Assembly (NCBI RefSeq): GCF_002233755.1
Contig: NZ_NIFO01000022.1
Span: 18,683 to 82,682, forward strand
Length of the DNA: 64,000 bases
Source: Acinetobacter piscicola
Lineage (GTDB): Bacteria > Pseudomonadota > Gammaproteobacteria > Pseudomonadales > Moraxellaceae
Reading direction: 5' to 3'
The position numbers were made by a program, and so were the translations under genes. Every line of letters starts with the position of its first letter. Positions within the stretch are counted from its first letter, which is position 1. A model generated the notes under the pieces. That model was given only the letters and a program-made list of their open reading frames with translations. It did no database searches and was not told the DNA's origin. Shown one piece after another: positions 47,106-56,017 of the stretch.

Positions 47106-47132
47106 AAAAGCAAGGCTTCGGTCTTGCTTTTT
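47106..47132 (+). terminator. Terminator after the OmpK/Tsx-like gene
   Basis: AAAGCAAG and CTTGCTTT pair around a GCTTCGGT loop, followed by a T-run. It lies 23 bp beyond the stop codon. Confidence 0.85.
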
Positions 47133-47245
47133 TATTGCGTGGTTTTATTGCACGACGTTATTGAGTGAATATAGTGAATGATTGGATTGCTCTCCAACAT
47201 ATTTCTTTTTAAAATCAGAGTTCAAATTTTCAACCGATATTTTTC

Positions 47246-47761
47246 ATGAATTTTCAGCTTCGACCTGCGCAAGTCTCAGACTTAGAACACATCATGCATA
47301 TTTATAACCATGAAATATCAACAGGTTTGGCGACATGGAACAGCCAACTGAAAACTTTAGAAGATTACCAACAATGGTTTTTAGACTTAGAACAACAACA
47401 GTTTCCACTTTTCGTCGCTGAAGAAATTTCTACACAGAAAATTGCAGGTTATGCAGATTATTCTAGTTTTAGACACATCAACGGCTATAAGCAAACTGTT
47501 GAACATTCTGTTTATATCGACCCACAATTTGCTCGACAAGGTTTAGGCAAAGCACTCATGTTGAAGCTAATTGAACATGCAAAACAGCATCATATTCATG
47601 TGATGGTTGCTGCAATTGACTATGAGAATGTAGGTTCTATTTATTTACATGAGCAACTCGGCTTTAAACAAACGGGCTATATGCCACAAGTTGGACAAAA
47701 GTTTGGACAATGGCGTGATTTGGTATTGATGCAACTGAATTTTGATTCAATACTGATATAA
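47246..47761 (+). CDS. GNAT-family N-acetyltransferase, phosphinothricin-acetyltransferase-like
   Basis: 171 residues. It starts FQLRPAQVSDLEHIMHIYNHE and has the PAT-type STGLATWNSQLKTLEDYQQWF region, GYADYSSFRHINGYKQTVEHSVYI, and the acetyl-CoA loop DPQFARQGLGKALMLKLI (Q/R-x-x-G-x-G/A at about residue 98). The IDYENVGSIYLHEQLGF block matches the family's C-terminal core. Members acetylate amino-type compounds such as phosphinothricin and methionine sulfoximine; the natural substrate here is unknown. Probably first of a run of co-oriented small genes. Confidence 0.88.
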   Translation: MNFQLRPAQVSDLEHIMHIYNHEISTGLATWNSQLKTLEDYQQWFLDLEQQQFPLFVAEEISTQKIAGYADYSSFRHINGYKQTVEHSVYIDPQFARQGLGKALMLKLIEHAKQHHIHVMVAAIDYENVGSIYLHEQLGFKQTGYMPQVGQKFGQWRDLVLMQLNFDSILI

Positions 47762-47778
47762 AAGTCGAGTGAATAACA

Positions 47779-48519
47779 ATGAATAAAACCTTATTCAAAA
47801 CAATATTTTTGACAACAAGCCTATACTCCATCTCTTATAGCCATGCCGAATTTTCTTATGAAAAAGAACTCAAACAAGGCTGTGCCGAAATCAAACAATA
47901 CCGTCAAACCGGTCAAAAATTTTATCAACAGAAAAATTATAAAAAGGCTTTAGAACCTTTTCAAAATCAAGCCTCATGGTCAGCATTTTGTTTAAGCCAA
48001 GAAGATGAAAGTGGTATTAAAATTTCAGAAAAAGAAGTCGATATCGCCAATAATAATGTTGGTCTAGCTTATGCCAAATTAGGAAAACCCTTATGGGCAA
48101 GAGCTTGGTTTCAAATTGATGCACAGTCCAAAATCAGTCGATTTAATTTAAAACAGCTACCAACGCCCAAACAACAGACTGATTTATCAGGTGAATATGT
48201 AACTTATGCAGGCTATGGCGCATGGAACTACATTAGCGTTAAAAAGCTTAATCAGGAATATAACATTGAATTTAATGGTGTTTATATGGGTATTCGTAGT
48301 CTTATTTATGGCCCCAATCTAGGTCAGTTTGAAACCACAATGCCACTCCTTCATAACAAAGCAACAACACAAGAGTGTTCAATTGATTTAATATTTGGTT
48401 TTAATGCACAAGTCGGAAATTTTGTTTCCGTAAATCGAAAGCAAAACTTATCAGATTGCGGATATTTTGGACACAATGTATCTGCAAATGGTATGTATCA
48501 AAAAGTGGAAGCTAAATAA
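47779..48519 (+). CDS. Uncharacterised exported protein with TPR-like helices
   Basis: 246 residues with a signal peptide (MNKTLFKTIFLTTSLYSISYSHA) and a mature chain starting EFSYEKELKQGC. The first third has tetratricopeptide-like repeats (RQTGQKFYQQKNYKKALEPF and NNVGLAYAKLGKPLWARAWF). The C-terminal half is beta-rich and contains four Cys (CSIDL, CGYFG and others). No known family recognised. The ribosome site is weak. It starts 17 nt after the GNAT gene, so co-transcription is likely. Probably periplasmic or surface-associated; function unknown. Confidence 0.6.
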   Translation: MNKTLFKTIFLTTSLYSISYSHAEFSYEKELKQGCAEIKQYRQTGQKFYQQKNYKKALEPFQNQASWSAFCLSQEDESGIKISEKEVDIANNNVGLAYAKLGKPLWARAWFQIDAQSKISRFNLKQLPTPKQQTDLSGEYVTYAGYGAWNYISVKKLNQEYNIEFNGVYMGIRSLIYGPNLGQFETTMPLLHNKATTQECSIDLIFGFNAQVGNFVSVNRKQNLSDCGYFGHNVSANGMYQKVEAK

Positions 48520-48607
48520 CTTTTTAGTTTCAACATTTTAATGACTTCAGTTTAAAGCGTTATATGTTTTAATATCTTTTACTTAATGCATAATAATTGG
48601 GTGAAAA

Positions 48608-49306
48608 ATGGCAAAATTTTTAAATACAAGCGGTACTAATTTTTTCTTAGAAGAATTGATTAAAGATGCTAAAGAAAGACTAATTTTAATTAGCCCCTAT
48701 CTTCGACTTAATGACCGTATTAAAGAATTATTAGAAGATAAAAATCGTTTAAAAATTGATATTCGCATCATTTATGGTAAAAGCGACCTCCATCCTGATG
48801 AAATTAAATGGATGCAAAAATTAGACTATGTTCGAGTAAGTTTCTGTAAAAACTTACATGCAAAATGCTATTTGAATGAAGCAAGTTGTATCATATCGAG
48901 TCTAAATTTATATGAGTTTAGCCAAGTCAATAACAATGAAATGGGCATTTTAATTAACAAAGAAGATGATGCGAGTGTTTATAAAGATGCCTATGAAGAG
49001 GCTCAACGTATTATCCGTATTAGTGATGAAGTTCGAATCTCACTTGATGAGGTGAAAACAGAAGCTGTAGAAGACAATTCAAATGAATCATCAGAAAATT
49101 CAAGTAAATTAACATCTTCTAAACTTGCAGCTAAACATAAGCTTAAAACAGCTGAACTATTAGATAAATTCGTGACCAAAGGCTTTTTAACCTTGAATGA
49201 TGGCGGAAAACATTATTTAACAGAGCAAGGCAAGGCCAATGGTGGTGAGTTCAAATCAAGTCAATACGGCGGTTATTTTCTTTGGAATGAAAATATAGAA
49301 CTCTAA
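48608..49306 (+). CDS. Phospholipase D-like nuclease-type protein
   Basis: 232 residues. One PLD HKD-like motif: LHAKCYLNEASCIISSLNLYE (H-x-K at about residue 82; 20 of these residues shown elsewhere as HAKCYLNEA), with Glu in place of the usual Asp and SSLN in place of GSxN. The N-terminal part (LILISPYLRLNDRIKEL) is the PLD beta-sheet. After a Ser/Asn-rich linker (about 155-172) comes a C-terminal domain, KTAELLDKFVTKGFL, LTEQGKANGGEFK and GGYFLW, resembling winged helices found in phage and mobile-element proteins. A single motif implies a dimeric active site. The role, repair or defence, is unknown. Confidence 0.75.
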   Translation: MAKFLNTSGTNFFLEELIKDAKERLILISPYLRLNDRIKELLEDKNRLKIDIRIIYGKSDLHPDEIKWMQKLDYVRVSFCKNLHAKCYLNEASCIISSLNLYEFSQVNNNEMGILINKEDDASVYKDAYEEAQRIIRISDEVRISLDEVKTEAVEDNSNESSENSSKLTSSKLAAKHKLKTAELLDKFVTKGFLTLNDGGKHYLTEQGKANGGEFKSSQYGGYFLWNENIEL

Positions 49307-49316
49307 AAAATTTATT

Positions 49317-49351
49317 TTGAATAAAGCCCTATAAAATAAGGCTTTATTCAA
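49317..49351. terminator. Bidirectional terminator between the PLD-like gene and parE
   Basis: TTGAATAAAGCC (49317-49328) and GGCTTTATTCAA (49340-49351) are exact complements. They serve the convergent PLD-like and parE transcripts. Confidence 0.8.
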
Positions 49352-49379
49352 ATACTAACCCATTGAAATATCTAAAAAT

Positions 49380-51260
49380 CTAAGCACTTAAATCGGCTAA
49401 ATTACCTTTCTGTTCTAACCAATGTTTACGATCTGCAGAACGCTTTTTAGCAAGTAATTTATCCAGCAACCCTGCTGTAAAATGGATATCATCCAAATCC
49501 AACTGCACTAAACGACGAGTATTTGGATCCATTGTCGTTTCACGTAACTGGCTTGCATTCATCTCACCGAGACCTTTAAATCGTGTGATTTGAGGGTTTT
49601 TGCTTTTGACTTTCTTTAAGATAGTTTCTAACTCATCCTCATCAAGTGCGTAATACACATCTTTAGCATCATCGATACGAAACAAAGGTGGCATCGCAAC
49701 AAATAAATGCCCTGCTTCTACTAAATTGGTAAAATGCTTAACAAACAAAGCACACAATAACGTTGCGATATGCAGACCATCAGAGTCGGCATCTGCAAGA
49801 ATACAGACTTTGCCATAACGTAATTCTGAAAGATCATCACTACCCGGGTCTACACCAATCGCAATTGCAATATCGTGTACTTCTTGTGAAGCTAAAACCT
49901 CATCGGAAGAGACTTCCCAAGTATTCAAAATTTTCCCACGAATCGGCATGATCGCTTGGAAATTTTTATCACGTGCCTGTTTTGCAGAACCTCCCGCAGA
50001 ATCACCTTCCACAATAAATAACTCAGACTCTTCCAGTGAATGTCCTACACAATCTGCCAATTTACCCGGTAAAGCAGGCCCCGAAACGATTCTTTTACGT
50101 TCTACTTTTTTTGCTGCTTTTAAGCGACGACCCGCTTTAGTAATCGCCAATTCAGCCAGTTGCATTGCAACATCAGAGTTTTGATTCAACCATAAAGCAA
50201 AAGCATCTTTGGCAATATTTAAAACAATATTGACCGCTTCGCGGCTCGACAAACGCTCTTTGGTTTGCCCTGAAAACTGAGGTTCTTGAAATTTAAGCGA
50301 AAGAATATAATTGACACCATCCCAAACATCTTCTGCGGATAATTTCATATTCCGTGGTAATAAATTACGCAACTCACAGAATTCACGCATAGCATCTGTA
50401 ACACCTGAGCGTAAACCATTGACATGCGTACCACCTTGAGCAGTCGGAATTAAGTTCACATAGCTTTCTTGAATCTGTTCTCCGCCTTCGGCATTCCAAC
50501 AAATTGCAAATTCAGCACTCGCACGTTCCGCTTCACCTGTTGCCACAAAAGCAGGATCTGGAATAATTTCACGATCTTCAAGCTCATCCATCAAATAGTC
50601 AACAAGACCATTTTCAAACTGCCATTCTATTTTTTCGTCATTGATCTGATCGATATAATTAATTTGTAAGCCTGCCGCAAGGACAGCCTTGGCTTTTAAG
50701 TTATGTTTTAACGCTTTAAGTGCAAATTTAGGTGAATCAAAATATTTTGCTTCTGGCCAAAAACGAACCATTGTTCCTGAAGCACGTTTTGGCGCTTTGC
50801 CTTCCAAAACTTCCAAAGGTGCAACAGCATCACCTCGTTCAAACGCCATCTTGTATAGATTACCGTGGCGTTGAACTTCGACTTCTACTCGATCGGACAA
50901 TGCATTAACCACTGAAATTCCAACACCATGCAAACCACCTGAAAATTGGTAGTTATCGGTGCTGAATTTACCGCCCGCATGTAGCTTGGTCAGGATAATT
51001 TCGATACCACTTTGCCCATACTCAGGATGAATATCGACAGGCATGCCACGACCGTTATCTTCTACAGACAATGATCCATCTTTATAAATAATGACCGTAA
51101 TTTTATTGGCATGTCCTGCAAGTGCCTCATCGACAGCATTATCAATAACTTCTTGTGCCAAATGGTTTGGACGAGTGGTATCGGTATACATACCTGGACG
51201 TCGACGAACAGGATCTAAACCCGATAAAACTTCAAGTGATTGAGCCGTATATTGAGACAC
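49380..51260 (-). CDS. parE: DNA topoisomerase IV subunit B
   Basis: ATPase subunit of topoisomerase IV, which decatenates daughter chromosomes. The 626 residues match ParE (E. coli 630). It has the GHKL ATPase motifs (QEVIDNAVDEALAGH, VEDNGRGMPVDIHP, SGGLHGVGISVVNALS), the transducer, and the TOPRIM domain with ELFIVEGDSAGGSAKQAR and ILADADSDGLHIATLLC. The C-terminal FKGLGEMNASQL follows. It lacks the long GyrB insertion, and its upstream neighbour is the yqiA-like gene as in E. coli, which favours ParE over GyrB. A fluoroquinolone target. Confidence 0.96.
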   Translation of the reverse strand: MSQYTAQSLEVLSGLDPVRRRPGMYTDTTRPNHLAQEVIDNAVDEALAGHANKITVIIYKDGSLSVEDNGRGMPVDIHPEYGQSGIEIILTKLHAGGKFSTDNYQFSGGLHGVGISVVNALSDRVEVEVQRHGNLYKMAFERGDAVAPLEVLEGKAPKRASGTMVRFWPEAKYFDSPKFALKALKHNLKAKAVLAAGLQINYIDQINDEKIEWQFENGLVDYLMDELEDREIIPDPAFVATGEAERASAEFAICWNAEGGEQIQESYVNLIPTAQGGTHVNGLRSGVTDAMREFCELRNLLPRNMKLSAEDVWDGVNYILSLKFQEPQFSGQTKERLSSREAVNIVLNIAKDAFALWLNQNSDVAMQLAELAITKAGRRLKAAKKVERKRIVSGPALPGKLADCVGHSLEESELFIVEGDSAGGSAKQARDKNFQAIMPIRGKILNTWEVSSDEVLASQEVHDIAIAIGVDPGSDDLSELRYGKVCILADADSDGLHIATLLCALFVKHFTNLVEAGHLFVAMPPLFRIDDAKDVYYALDEDELETILKKVKSKNPQITRFKGLGEMNASQLRETTMDPNTRRLVQLDLDDIHFTAGLLDKLLAKKRSADRKHWLEQKGNLADLSA

Positions 51261-51261
51261 G

Positions 51262-51861
51262 TTAATGTTTTTCCTTATATTCTACGGAGTAGGATAAAAA
51301 CTCCAAAATCATCGGTATTTTATCTTCAAAATCTTCCATGGCATGGTTGCCATGCATTTCTGTCATAAGCAACGATGTATGTGGAGCGGTACTATAATAC
51401 TGTTCCGCTTCACGATAATCCAAAACTTCATCACCTTGTTGGAGCAAAACCAGTATTTTGTCTGCATCTTGTACAAATGGCGCTGCAATATATTCTAAAT
51501 GGTCAAGTTGTGAGTCATCTAAAATCCACTGTTCAGTGACTTGATATGGAATTTGATCAATTCCAAATAAATCACGAAATAGCTGCCATGGTCGCATAGC
51601 AGGATTAATTAAAACAGCAGGGATTCCATACTTTGCGACCATTTGTGTCGCATAAAAGCCACCTAAACTACTTCCCACTAATGCAACATCATCAAGTTGT
51701 TCAATTAAGTCTGAAATTTTATCTAAAACATCTTGCGGTTGCATATTTAAATCGGGTAAATAAACATGATGTGATGAATGACAATGGCAATAGTCATTTA
51801 GCAATTGCCCTTTTATCGATAAAGCGCTACTTTTAAAACCATGTAAGTAAATAATATTCAT
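51262..51861 (-). CDS. yqiA: YqiA/YcfP-family alpha/beta esterase
   Basis: 199 residues. MNIIYLHGFKSSALSIKG carries the oxyanion-type HGFKSS, the nucleophile is VALVGSSLGGFYATQM (Ser in GSSLGG, about residue 67), and GNHAMEDFEDKIPMIL holds the catalytic His. E. coli YqiA is an esterase encoded next to parE, and here it ends 1 nt before the parE start, the same order and strand. The physiological substrate is not known. The start ATG is 51859-51861. Confidence 0.88.
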   Translation of the reverse strand: MNIIYLHGFKSSALSIKGQLLNDYCHCHSSHHVYLPDLNMQPQDVLDKISDLIEQLDDVALVGSSLGGFYATQMVAKYGIPAVLINPAMRPWQLFRDLFGIDQIPYQVTEQWILDDSQLDHLEYIAAPFVQDADKILVLLQQGDEVLDYREAEQYYSTAPHTSLLMTEMHGNHAMEDFEDKIPMILEFLSYSVEYKEKH

Positions 51862-51937
51862 GTGCTTAACTTGCTTTTATAATCAATACCGATTTATATT
51901 TGTGTGAAATACATCACGTTTTATTTTAATTTGTATA

Positions 51938-51953
51938 TGACACTATATTGTCA
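51938..51953. promoter_or_regulatory. Palindromic operator-like site between yqiA and the lipase-like gene
   Basis: TGACACTATATTGTCA, an imperfect 16-bp palindrome in the shared upstream region of two divergent hydrolase genes. It resembles the twin TGACACTATATAGT-type sites at 39433-39494, which also lie upstream of a hydrolase, so one regulator may see both loci. Confidence 0.35.
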
Positions 51954-51998
51954 GACAAAAAAAATAAAACTTGCATACGATCAAGAGTATTTTAAAGA

Positions 51999-52099
51999 TT
52001 GTTCAGGACGAACAACATAAGCCGATTGACTAGGAATTTATACATTGATCTTGTCGAAAAATAAAGCTTAGACAGATGATCAATCAGGATGAGGAAAAT
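51999..52099 (+). promoter_or_regulatory. Leader of the lipase-like gene with CsrA-type hairpin and site over the ribosome binding site
   Basis: TTGTTC (51999-52004) pairs with GAACAA (52010-52015), with AGGAC in the loop, a CsrA/RsmA-type structure. Downstream, CAGGATG at 52086-52092 runs into GAGGA, the ribosome binding site of the ATG at 52104. Two such sites in one leader, one of them over the Shine-Dalgarno sequence, is the arrangement of mRNAs repressed by CsrA. Inference from motif only. Confidence 0.5.
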
Positions 52100-52103
52100 A
52101 ACA

Positions 52104-53435
52104 ATGCCAAGTTTAACCCCTTTACACGAAACCTATTGTAAGTGGGATCGTTCGCCTCCAAGTCAGGCTGACGTATTAGAAGGCTTGGCACAGCTCGTTA
52201 GCACACCTTTAAGTGGTGTTGTTCAGGACTTTATCCTGTCGATTCAACGTGAAATGTTACTCAGTATTTTTGGTTTAAGTAAGCAAAAAGCCAAACAATT
52301 TCAATCACGTCCAATGGTCGATAAATTATATAAAATAGGTTATAACGCATTACAAAACTATGGTAGTCATCTACTTGCACCCATTCTAAGAAAAACTATT
52401 GAACGTTTTCCAAATTTGCATGAAAAACCACTTACCGCGCACATGACATTTTTAGTGAGTGCTTTAAATGGGGTGCTTGGCGATTATTTATTGACGACCC
52501 ATAACCCTTTAGCACTTTCTCCTGTTTTATATGATCATTATGGTGCTTTACAGCAAGGTGATTTAGCAGGGCGTGTCGTGATTTTCACACACGGTTTATG
52601 TATGAATCATTTAGATTGGAGCAATCGTGGCAATGGTGGTATTGGTGAAAAATTATTAGCGCAGCGTGATAACAACACCATGTTGTATTTTAATTACAAT
52701 ACTGGACGTAGGATCTCTGCCAATGGGCGTTCTTTGTCTAATCTGTTAGAAGATTTAGTTAAACGTAACCCACGAATCACCAGTATCGATTTGATTGGCC
52801 ACAGCATGGGTGGTTTAGTTTGCCGTAGCGCATTATTTTACGGCAAACAGAATATGCAGCAATGGTTTCATATGGTGGAAAATCTGGTTTGCATCGGCTC
52901 ACCACATCATGGTGCAGTGCTAGAGCGCTTTGGTTTTGCAATGCAGGACAAAATTGGCAATTTTCCAATTGTTAAAATTATCAGCCATGTCGTCAATATT
53001 CGCAGTAATGGTATTTTAGATTTACGTTTTGGTAGCGTCCGTGATGACGATTGGGAACATAATAATGCCCGTATCGGGTTAGTCGATGACAATCGTAAAC
53101 CAGCGCCATTGCCTTCACATATCAATACGTTCTTGATTGCGGGTACTTTAGAGTTTGAAAATCGTAAAAATCGTACTTTAAAAGTGATTGGTGATTACTT
53201 AGTCAGTGTAAAAAGTGCTTTAGGAGAACATCCTAATCCACGTTTTCAATTGAAATTGCCTGAATCACACAAAGCTGTTTTTTATGGGCTGAATCATTTT
53301 GATATTCAATATCATGCTGATGTTTCTGAGCAAATTGCAAAATGGTTTTATCCACACCATGATGAAATTGCAGAAGAACAAATCCGTAAATATCTGATTA
53401 AATTAGAAAGTATGCAAGGTATTGTGGAAACTTAA
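52104..53435 (+). CDS. Large lipase-like alpha/beta hydrolase (PGAP1/lipase type)
   Basis: 443 residues from ATG 52104, 8 nt after GAGGA; the frame also opens at 52089. A helical N-terminal region of about 150 residues is followed by the hydrolase fold: VVIFTHGLCMNHLDW (oxyanion), LIGHSMGGLVCRSAL (nucleophile Ser in GHSMGG, about residue 235), CIGSPHHGAVLERF, and a C-terminal GLNHFDIQYHADV with a candidate His. No signal peptide is visible, so it is probably cytoplasmic or membrane-associated. The family includes esterases and lipases; substrate unknown. A MITE follows. Confidence 0.85.
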   Translation: MPSLTPLHETYCKWDRSPPSQADVLEGLAQLVSTPLSGVVQDFILSIQREMLLSIFGLSKQKAKQFQSRPMVDKLYKIGYNALQNYGSHLLAPILRKTIERFPNLHEKPLTAHMTFLVSALNGVLGDYLLTTHNPLALSPVLYDHYGALQQGDLAGRVVIFTHGLCMNHLDWSNRGNGGIGEKLLAQRDNNTMLYFNYNTGRRISANGRSLSNLLEDLVKRNPRITSIDLIGHSMGGLVCRSALFYGKQNMQQWFHMVENLVCIGSPHHGAVLERFGFAMQDKIGNFPIVKIISHVVNIRSNGILDLRFGSVRDDDWEHNNARIGLVDDNRKPAPLPSHINTFLIAGTLEFENRKNRTLKVIGDYLVSVKSALGEHPNPRFQLKLPESHKAVFYGLNHFDIQYHADVSEQIAKWFYPHHDEIAEEQIRKYLIKLESMQGIVET

Positions 53436-53470
53436 TAGGTTTTCAAAAGCTGGTTTTATGTTTCGTTTTG

Positions 53471-53658
53471 AATGCTGATCATGTTAAGCCGTTTTAATCC
53501 TCCCCAACCCTCCTTTGATAAAGGAGGGGGTATCCAGAATCTAAAATTATTTTAAATTCTCAATAATTCCCCTCTTTTTCCTTGCACCATAAATGGCTCA
53601 GGGTTAGGGGAAATTCTTAGATGAGTAACTACTAAATTAGTTTTAGCTGATCAGCATT
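53471..53658. mobile_element. MITE-like element, second copy
   Basis: 188 bp between the convergent lipase-like and dsbB genes, ending in the perfect 11-bp inverted repeat AATGCTGATCA (53471-53481) and TGATCAGCATT (53648-53658). The right-hand part matches the 18010-18213 element: ATCTAAAATTA(C/T)TTTA(G/A)ATTCTCAATA, CCCCTCTTTTT, GGTTAGGGGA(G/A)ATTCTTA and ATGAGTAA(T/C)(C/T)ACTAAATTA (given as short matching blocks). It carries an extra stretch including CACCATAAATGGCTCA. No transposase frame. No clear direct repeat flanks it. Confidence 0.6.
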
Positions 53659-53699
53659 AAATGAATACTGGCTCTTTTTACGATGGGACAAACAACAGA

Positions 53700-54200
53700 T
53701 TATTTTGAATATTTACGAAATAATTGCCAAAGACTTATCAACGCCAATACAGCAAAGAAAAGAAATGACCATACTGGCAGAGACTGTCCCAAGAACGTCC
53801 AATCGACCATGGCACATTCACCAGAGCCTTTTAAGACATTTTCAAATACAGATTTTAGCGGTAAAGTTTCAACCCAATAATCCAAACCAGGCCCACAACT
53901 TGGTACTTGGTCTTTTGGTAGGTTTTGCAACCACACATGACGTGCAGCCACGCCGACTGACCAACTAATCGCAGCCAACCCCAAAAAGCTATAAATCCGT
54001 TTGAAAGCATTACTTTTAGGATGATGTAAAAAAGCAATCAGTGAAATTGTCCCTAGACCAATTAAACCAATCCGTTGAAATACACATAACGGACAAGGTT
54101 CAAGCCCCTGAACATGCTCCAAATACAGAGCAAATGCCATACCCACTACACTTGCTAAAAACAAAAAACCACTCACGAAGCGATAACTACGCCATTGCAT
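53700..54200 (-). CDS. dsbB: Disulfide bond formation protein B
   Basis: Inner-membrane quinone reductase that reoxidises DsbA. 166 residues with four transmembrane helices, the first periplasmic pair CPLC (GLEPCPLCVFQR, about residue 35) and the second pair in a loop around CGPGLDY and GSGECAM (about 100-130). FLGQSLPVWSFLFF is the end of the last loop and helix 4. The quinone-site Arg follows CPLC. GAGGAAATTCC precedes the ATG. It is followed by gshA upstream on the same strand (28 bp gap), linking disulfide and thiol metabolism. Confidence 0.96.
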   Translation of the reverse strand: MQWRSYRFVSGFLFLASVVGMAFALYLEHVQGLEPCPLCVFQRIGLIGLGTISLIAFLHHPKSNAFKRIYSFLGLAAISWSVGVAARHVWLQNLPKDQVPSCGPGLDYWVETLPLKSVFENVLKGSGECAMVDWTFLGQSLPVWSFLFFAVLALISLWQLFRKYSK

Positions 54201-54228
54201 GGAATTTCCTCTAAATTTTTATCTTTGG

Positions 54229-55806
54229 TTATCTAAACTTGGCAAGATATTCGTCAAAACTGATCTCTTTTTCTTGCTCAAGTTGCTGTTGATTTTGCAA
54301 CGAAGTCTGCGCAAGTTGTTCAAAATACGCTAAAGTTTCAAGACTTAATACATGTTGTTCGTAAAAATCGAAGTGTTGATTTGCCATGAAACTACCAAAG
54401 CTCCATGTTCCACCTTGCTCCATCGTGTCCGCAATCACTTGTGCAGAAAGCGTCTCATCCACATCATCAATACGATTTTGCATTTCAAGCAATGCTTTAC
54501 CATATAAATCAGTCGTATAACTTTGATTTAAAATATCGGCCAAAGGCTGCATTGCTGTGACATGTTGTTGAATCCACTCATTTAATGGATATTCTTGCCC
54601 TGCTTCTCGAATTTTTGCATTTGGCGCACGACCACGATTGACCACTTCAGCTTGATTCAGTTCAATCACATCTTGTTCATCGTCTAAAAGCGCTGGACTA
54701 TCTTTAAGTAAGCAATACAACGCCAAAACTTCTAAGAAGCCTGCCGTGTTTTCATTAATCCCAATTGCACTATAGGGGTTTACATCAACAGCACGTAATT
54801 CTACATAACCAATACCACGGTTTGACAGCGCTTGAGAGGGCGTTTCACCTGCTAGGGGTACTTGTTTCGGGCGAACTAGGCTGTAATATTCATTTTCAAT
54901 TTGTAATACATGATCATTGATTTGAATCGGTTCGCCATTTTCATTATTTAAGCCTAAATGACTAAACTGAGTATAAGGTGTATTGACTGCTTTTTGCAGC
55001 TCAGCAACATAACTGTCTAAGTTGTTATAATGGATACCCAGTTGTTTTTGCGCAGAATTTTGGTAACCAAAACGCCCCATACGCAATGCTGTTGCGTATG
55101 GTAAGAATAAAGTGCCCTTAATCAAAGGTAATAACTGATGCTCTCGCCCTGTCATAAAACATTTACAGACTGAAGGACTTGAACCCACCAAATACATCAC
55201 CAAAGGAGTCAAACGAATAAAATTACGAACGAGCCCTAAATAACGATGACTACGATAGTCTTGTAAACTTAATTTTTTTAATGCTTCATCATTTTCATAT
55301 TGCTGTAATTGTTCAAATAAATGATCTGGAAAAGATACATTATAATGTACTCCCGAAATGGTTTGCATACGACGACCATAACGAATACCCAAACCATGAC
55401 GATATAAGGTTTTGAATTTGCCAATATTTGAACTGCCGTATTGCGCTAAACGAATATTTTCTTCTTGATCATCCAACATGCACGGCATAGATAACGGCCA
55501 CAATTTTTCATCATTTTCTAAATGACGATGCACCACAGCATGGATATCGGTTAAAAAACTTAACGCCTCTGGAATACTCTCTTTAGGCGGCGTAATAAAC
55601 TCCATCAGCGCTTCAGAATAATCCGTTGTAATATGCGGATGAGTTAAGGCTGAGCCTAAACGATGCGGGTGATCTGCTTGGGATAAAAAACCGTTGCTCT
55701 GCATACGCAGACTTTCACGTTCAATACCACGTAACATACCCTTGAATAAGGTAGAATCCACCCAAGTTGGTAAAATAGATTGGGAAATCACTTCGGGTTG
55801 ACTCAT
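54229..55806 (-). CDS. gshA: Glutamate--cysteine ligase
   Basis: First step of glutathione synthesis, joining Glu and Cys with ATP. The 525 residues match the E. coli-type (518). Motifs are the N-terminal GIERESLRMQSNGFLS, DYSEALMEFITPP, PCMLDDQEENIRLAQYGSSN (in part) and SGVHYNVSFPDHLF, with the conserved YVELRAVDVNPYSAIGI and a C-terminal ESGGTWSFGSFMA-like block (TMEQGGTWSFGSF). It is followed by dsbB 28 bp later. Its partner gshB is at 33019-33963. Confidence 0.96.
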   Translation of the reverse strand: MSQPEVISQSILPTWVDSTLFKGMLRGIERESLRMQSNGFLSQADHPHRLGSALTHPHITTDYSEALMEFITPPKESIPEALSFLTDIHAVVHRHLENDEKLWPLSMPCMLDDQEENIRLAQYGSSNIGKFKTLYRHGLGIRYGRRMQTISGVHYNVSFPDHLFEQLQQYENDEALKKLSLQDYRSHRYLGLVRNFIRLTPLVMYLVGSSPSVCKCFMTGREHQLLPLIKGTLFLPYATALRMGRFGYQNSAQKQLGIHYNNLDSYVAELQKAVNTPYTQFSHLGLNNENGEPIQINDHVLQIENEYYSLVRPKQVPLAGETPSQALSNRGIGYVELRAVDVNPYSAIGINENTAGFLEVLALYCLLKDSPALLDDEQDVIELNQAEVVNRGRAPNAKIREAGQEYPLNEWIQQHVTAMQPLADILNQSYTTDLYGKALLEMQNRIDDVDETLSAQVIADTMEQGGTWSFGSFMANQHFDFYEQHVLSLETLAYFEQLAQTSLQNQQQLEQEKEISFDEYLAKFR

Positions 55807-56017
55807 TACTTACTCGCTTATCTTAAAGAACTTTTTAAAATAAAATGTTTTTGATGGGCGCAGTATAACGTGAATTATCGATATACATGTATAGATAGAA
55901 TACTTTTGAGCTGATAATTCATCTTATTTCAGACATTTTTTATCACAAATACATACTATAAGACATTTAAAATTTGTGTTTTGATAGAAAAAAACCTGCT
56001 AATAAGTTGTAAATATT

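Noticed and set aside
53471..53658. Direct repeat flanking the second MITE copy
   Set aside because: The sequences next to its inverted ends do not match each other; any duplication has decayed or the ends are misplaced.
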